Notes under the pieces: model-generated | What the model saw: the letters and a program-made list of their open reading frames with translations, nothing else | Told to the model about the DNA's origin: nothing | The model's database searches: none | Position numbers and translations under genes: made by a program | Shown here: positions 60,669-64,000 of the stretch, piece after piece | Numbering within the stretch: position 1 is the stretch's first letter | Layout of the letters: each line of letters starts with the position of its first letter | Source: a virus | Length of the DNA: 64,000 bases | Virus record (IMG/VR): IMGVR_UViG_3300031576_000010 | Span: 35,909-99,908 of that record | Reading direction: 5' to 3' (one strand)

Positions 60669-61043
60669 TCATCCTTTCATCGGGACGGCGAGGCCGACGG
60701 CGAGCAGTTCGGCGTTCAGGGTCGAGTCCGACTCATGCATCACGCAGAAAACGTATGCGAGATACCGGCCGTACTTGTCGTCGGGGTACGGCTTCTCCGA
60801 CTTGACCGCGACGACCCCGGGGCTGGCGGCCGCGTTCTGGTGCCGGGCGACCCACTGTTCGACGAACTGCTTGGCCTCGACCGCTTTGGCCCGGATGGCG
60901 GGATCGGGGTCGCGCATCTCGGGCGTGTTGATACCGGCGAGCCGGCATCGTTGCCGAACCGTGATGCGAAACCCGAGATCGATGTCGACGTCGATGGTAT
61001 CGCCATCCACCACGTTGATGATCCTCGCCTTGTACTCGTACAC
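60669..61043 (-). CDS. SNase-like (thermonuclease family) nuclease
   Basis: 124 residues. Motifs of the family: VVDGDTIDVDIDL near 11-23, RLAGINTPEMRD near 34-45, KPYPDDKYGRYLAYVF near 82-97 and LNAELLAVGLAV near the end. R and E of the catalytic set (Arg in CRLAGIN, Glu in TPEM, Arg in YGRY) are present. Calcium-dependent nucleic acid cleavage is likely. No signal peptide, so it acts inside the cell. Confidence 0.8.
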   Translation of the reverse strand: MYEYKARIINVVDGDTIDVDIDLGFRITVRQRCRLAGINTPEMRDPDPAIRAKAVEAKQFVEQWVARHQNAAASPGVVAVKSEKPYPDDKYGRYLAYVFCVMHESDSTLNAELLAVGLAVPMKG

Positions 61044-61052
61044 GCCGGTCTC

Positions 61053-61202
61053 CTAGCTGTTCAGGTCGGTGTGCTGGTGGCACGTGTGCTCTTCGTGGCC
61101 GCACGATGGTCGCCCGAACGCCCGGTGGTAGCGAGACCGAACCCACATCCAGAACGTCCGGAGGAACGGGACGACCATCAGGATGGGCGAACAGCTCCTC
61201 AT
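61053..61202 (-). CDS. Possible small Cys/His protein
   Basis: 49 residues from ATG 61202, ending CGHEEHTCHQHTDLNS, a plausible metal-binding tail after a hydrophobic start. No good ribosome site. An alternative frame from ATG 61221 (MGCHFCHEEL) has a CxxC motif and a better ribosome site but no nearby stop; a frameshift could join them. Confidence 0.35.
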   Translation of the reverse strand: MRSCSPILMVVPFLRTFWMWVRSRYHRAFGRPSCGHEEHTCHQHTDLNS

Positions 61203-61220
61203 GGCAGAAGTGGCAGCCCA

Positions 61221-61463
61221 TCAGTTCTTCACCTTCTCGACGGTCTGGTCGGGAACGCGCAAGTCGACCGCCCGGCACCTCGGGCACATCTGCTTGACCG
61301 TCACGGTCGAATCGATCGGGCCAGGTCCCTCGAACCGGACTACCCGCTCGCGCTTCCGGAGCGCCACCACCTTCAGCATGTCGATCGCGGCCCACGCGAT
61401 CCGTAGGGCGGCGAGCACCAGGAAGAAGGTGAGCCACGGGTTCTGTACGGCCCACTCGGCCAT
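61221..61463 (-). CDS. Small membrane protein with zinc motif
   Basis: 80 residues: N-terminal hydrophobic helix (WLTFFLVLAALRIAWAAIDM), then basic residues and a C-terminal pair, QMCPRCRAVDL. A single-span membrane protein with a possible cytosolic zinc site. No family recognised. Confidence 0.6.
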   Translation of the reverse strand: MAEWAVQNPWLTFFLVLAALRIAWAAIDMLKVVALRKRERVVRFEGPGPIDSTVTVKQMCPRCRAVDLRVPDQTVEKVKN

Positions 61464-61655
61464 TCAGTTTCTCCCCGGGTTGATCGCGGGCGGACGACCG
61501 TGTGGCTCTTCCGCTTTCTCGGTGGGCTCGCTGCCCGAGCATCGCGCGCACAGGAGCATGGCTGGATCGTTCGCGTCGATCGGGTCGACCCAGAACGACC
61601 AACCGCACCGCTCACACTCGACCTCGACGGTCCCGCGTGGACGGAGGTCATCCAA
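61464..61655 (-). CDS. Small zinc-ribbon protein
   Basis: 63 residues. CERCGWSFWVDPIDAND with a later LCARCSGSE form a zinc ribbon. Ends acidic and Pro-rich. It directly follows the next gene upstream by overlap. Unknown role. Confidence 0.6.
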   Translation of the reverse strand: MDDLRPRGTVEVECERCGWSFWVDPIDANDPAMLLCARCSGSEPTEKAEEPHGRPPAINPGRN

Positions 61656-61842
61656 GATAGCAGCCTCGGGCGTCGCCCTCTTCCTTGAGGGTTCGGCGGT
61701 ACAGCCGCGCCATGAACGCCTCCGCCTCGTCCCGGGCCATGCCGTGGCCAGTACCGTGGTCCACGAGAACCGCGGCGTACTTGACCGCAGCCGCGACCGC
61801 CGCCCATCGGGCCGCTTCCCGCTCCGTCTCCTCGCTCACCAC
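61648..61842 (-). CDS. Small helical protein
   Basis: 64 residues, helical and Ala-rich (ARWAAVAAAVKYAAVLVDHG). No motif. Unknown. Confidence 0.55.
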   Translation of the reverse strand: MVSEETEREAARWAAVAAAVKYAAVLVDHGTGHGMARDEAEAFMARLYRRTLKEEGDARGCYLG

Positions 61843-62318
61843 GGCCCCACCTCTTCCTTGGGGTCGGGCGCGACCCCCTGGTCGTACGCGACATCATCGC
61901 GAAGGTCCGGCACCTCGCCCTGCTCGGGCTCGAAGATGTCGGAGCGGGCGATGCTCCAAGCACAGTCGGGACAACGGAAGAGCGCGTCCTTCGCCTTGCG
62001 CGTCACCATCACCATGACGATGTGGCACGCGGGGCACTCGAACCGGCCCGACTCCAGCTCCCGCTTGGTCGGGCGGTACTGGCGGCCTGGGGCCGTGTGG
62101 TAGAGGGCGACCCGATCGACCGCGACCTCGACATCGATATCGGCGCCGCCAAGCCACCGGACCAGCGCGGTCTTGCCGTCCTGGTCGAGCGCGGCGGTGA
62201 TGCGCCGGTAGTCCGGCTGCGTGATCGCAGGGGTGCCGGCCGCCCCTTTGTGGCACGCGGCCAACACGTTGAACTGGACGTCCCGGTACCGATCGACCTC
62301 TTGGTTGAGGTGGCGCAT
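61836..62318 (-). CDS. Zinc-binding protein
   Basis: 160 residues. The C-terminal half has FECPACHIVMVMVTRKAKDA and ALFRCPDCAWSIARSD, a clear pair of CxxC knuckles. The N-terminal half is helical with a conserved-looking CHKGAAGTP. No family recognised; may bind nucleic acid. Confidence 0.6.
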   Translation of the reverse strand: MRHLNQEVDRYRDVQFNVLAACHKGAAGTPAITQPDYRRITAALDQDGKTALVRWLGGADIDVEVAVDRVALYHTAPGRQYRPTKRELESGRFECPACHIVMVMVTRKAKDALFRCPDCAWSIARSDIFEPEQGEVPDLRDDVAYDQGVAPDPKEEVGPW

Positions 62319-62327
62319 GGGCGAAGC

Positions 62328-62633
62328 CTACCGCACCTTCGCCGATTTGGCCTTGCGTTTTGCCGACCGTTTTGCCCGTTCGGCCTTCTGGCGGGCGGCG
62401 TGCTGGGCGGCCAGCACCGCCCAGCAGACCGGGAGGAACGGGACGCGATCGGCAGGCGCGGCCGTCTCGCCATCGACCACTCGGAGCACGTAGCCGTGCC
62501 GTTCCCATCCGACCAACCGCATGACGTGTACGTTGCCCTCGGCCATCTCGCGGGTCGGCCACATGGTCCGCTGGTAGACGTGGTCGCGACCATCCTGGCC
62601 CTTGTGCAGGGTCTCGACGAGCCACCGGTCCAT
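62328..62633 (-). CDS. Small basic protein
   Basis: 101 residues from ATG 62633, overlapping the upstream stop by one base. C-terminus is highly basic and Ala/Lys-rich (ARQKAERAKRSAKRKAKSAK), like a nucleic-acid-binding tail. Unknown. Confidence 0.6.
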   Translation of the reverse strand: MDRWLVETLHKGQDGRDHVYQRTMWPTREMAEGNVHVMRLVGWERHGYVLRVVDGETAAPADRVPFLPVCWAVLAAQHAARQKAERAKRSAKRKAKSAKVR

Positions 62634-63619
62634 CAGAACACCAACTTGTCCGACTCGAACCCGGCCGCGTTCCTGTGGCCCCCACCACCGAACTGCTCGG
62701 CGATCTTGGCGACGTCCGGGCCTTCGCCGCGCGACCGGAGCGAGTAACGGTAGCGCCCATCCCCCGCCTGATACCATCCGACCGCCCAGTGGGGAGGCTC
62801 GCGGCAGAGCCGGTCGAGCGCCTCCGACATGTTCTCGGTGACGTTGATGACCGAAGACGTGTAGGAAACGAATGCCTCGGTCGGTTCGATCGGGTTGCCG
62901 TCGAAGTCCACAATGGCGATGCCGATCGAATGACGACCCCACGTCACGGTACGAGCCCGCCGGACCGCCCGCTCGATCTCCCGCTCCTGGGATTGGAGGA
63001 TCGCTTCACCGAGGCGGTAGTGCGCACCCCACGTCGCCTCGTCGCTCACAGGAACCCCTACGTACTTCAAGGTATCCCACACGGCGAAGTCGTGCGGTAG
63101 CGACCGTAGGTACGCGTTGACCTCTCGGCTCTTCGGCAGCTTCCATTGCCATAAGTCCCGGTCGGCCACGTAGTCGATGATCCATGGACGGGGGCCAGCA
63201 GGCACAGGAACGCCCCATCCAGGTCGGCCGTGGAAGTGATCCCAGGCAAGCTGAGCACCAGAAATGCCCTCCGCAATCTTGACGATCGCCTTGGGCCAGG
63301 CCCAGTGAGCTAGCCCTGACATTACACGTCTGCGTTCCCAGACCCCAGCACCCCAGGCGGCGGAGAACTGCTCGGCGGCACTCTTGTGATGATCCAGTAG
63401 TACGAGCTGGTTAGCCTCGTCGGCCATCTTGTCTATGAATTCTGGCAGGTAGCTGAAGTCCAGGATGTAGACGTCGCGGCCTTGCAGGTCGTCGGGAGGC
63501 GGATCGCCGTACGAGACCGCCCGGTACTCGGCCTCGTCGCCGAACTTGCGCCACGCCGACCACGCGGCCGCGAACCCATCCGGGCATCCGGCGTGATAGA
63601 GGACGAGCGGTTTCATCAT
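62633..63619 (-). CDS. DHH-family phosphoesterase
   Basis: 328 residues. DHH near 76-78 (LVLLDHHKS), N-terminal CPDGFAAAW with the first Asp, and the DHHA1-type end GGGGHRNAAGF near 311-321. Family members break down short RNA, cyclic dinucleotides or act as exonucleases. A phage copy could recycle oligonucleotides or counter cyclic-nucleotide defence; not decidable from sequence. Overlaps the next upstream gene by four bases. Confidence 0.8.
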   Translation of the reverse strand: MMKPLVLYHAGCPDGFAAAWSAWRKFGDEAEYRAVSYGDPPPDDLQGRDVYILDFSYLPEFIDKMADEANQLVLLDHHKSAAEQFSAAWGAGVWERRRVMSGLAHWAWPKAIVKIAEGISGAQLAWDHFHGRPGWGVPVPAGPRPWIIDYVADRDLWQWKLPKSREVNAYLRSLPHDFAVWDTLKYVGVPVSDEATWGAHYRLGEAILQSQEREIERAVRRARTVTWGRHSIGIAIVDFDGNPIEPTEAFVSYTSSVINVTENMSEALDRLCREPPHWAVGWYQAGDGRYRYSLRSRGEGPDVAKIAEQFGGGGHRNAAGFESDKLVF

Positions 63620-63987
63620 GAACCAAGCCGCGCGGAAGTTGGAAGTCCGAGAAGGACGCGAAGCCTGTGTTGCGCCTTGTCAGCGCCCCACCCACAGCAG
63701 TTCCCAGAGCAACCTTCATGCTCCAAGCACGCATCTGACAGCTCGCGGGCGGCGACTTCAATCCGCTCCATCACGGCCGAGGTCTTCTGGACCAGCTCTA
63801 CTTGCCTGGTCTCTCCCCTCACGTCACCATCCGGCAACCGATCCCACATGTCGCCCGCCAAATTGGCGAAGAACGCGACCGCCTCTTCCTTCGACTCGAA
63901 CATGCGAGTTGCCGCATCCGGACGGATCCAGCGGTCTTGCCCAACCCCTATGATCATCGGCTGGACAACCGCGTGTCCCATCGCCAC
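63616..63987 (-). CDS. Unknown protein, start uncertain near the right edge
   Basis: 123 residues from GTG 63987 or ATG 63981. Contains ESKEEAVAFFANLAGDMWDR and a C-terminal Cys pair (CLEHEGCSGNCCGWG). Coding may extend beyond the right edge. Unknown role. Confidence 0.5.
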   Translation of the reverse strand: MAMGHAVVQPMIIGVGQDRWIRPDAATRMFESKEEAVAFFANLAGDMWDRLPDGDVRGETRQVELVQKTSAVMERIEVAARELSDACLEHEGCSGNCCGWGADKAQHRLRVLLGLPTSARLGS

Positions 63988-64000
63988 CGGCGTGGAAACC

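Overview
The window looks like part of a large, GC-rich genome of a contractile-tailed (myovirus-type) phage. Almost every gene lies on the minus strand. They are tightly packed, with ATGA, GTGA and TGATG stop/start overlaps. No tRNA gene, rRNA gene, CRISPR array or integrase was found. The host is unknown. Three things together make an actinobacterium the best guess: an ARC/Mpa-type proteasomal ATPase, several apparently leaderless promoters, and a Ro60-like protein of a kind also known from mycobacteriophages. None of them proves it.

The left part, about 1 to 39.4 kb, is the virion and lysis region. Read in the direction of transcription (right to left) it holds: a prohead protease/scaffold fusion (39.2-36.8 kb); a probable decoration protein and major capsid protein (36.7-34.7 kb); further head or neck and decoration proteins; a lysis-like group of small membrane proteins (31.1-27.5 kb) with a repeat-bearing tail fibre and small companions; neck and connector proteins (26.5-21.5 kb); a large sheath and a tube protein (18.7-15.4 kb); two probable tail-assembly proteins; two related tape-measure proteins, one carrying an M23 peptidase; a baseplate hub and spike set; gp25-like and J-like baseplate proteins; and adhesins that run off the left end. 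A 14-base motif (minus-strand CTTCTAAAATTCCG and one variant) lies 26-34 bases before the start codon of four of these genes and is probably the late promoter.

The right part, about 39.4 to 64 kb, is an early or accessory region. It holds many very small zinc-ribbon proteins, a lone biotinyl domain, a metallophosphoesterase, a DUF932-type protein, a TROVE/von Willebrand (Ro60-like) protein with a tRNA-like element upstream, an ARC/Mpa-like AAA ATPase, a MazG-like enzyme, a deoxycytidylate deaminase, a HerA-like ATPase with two winged helices, a SLOG protein, a TIM-barrel-like protein, an SNase-like nuclease and a DHH phosphoesterase. Sigma70-like promoters (TTGACA, mostly 17-base spacers) head most transcription units here, and several place the transcription start at or within a few bases of the start codon.

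The window is rich in homing elements: two inteins (in a virion protein and in the Walker A motif of the AAA ATPase), three LAGLIDADG-type free-standing endonucleases and two HNH endonucleases. Around them lie an inverted repeat and an apparent in-frame stop in a neighbouring gene.
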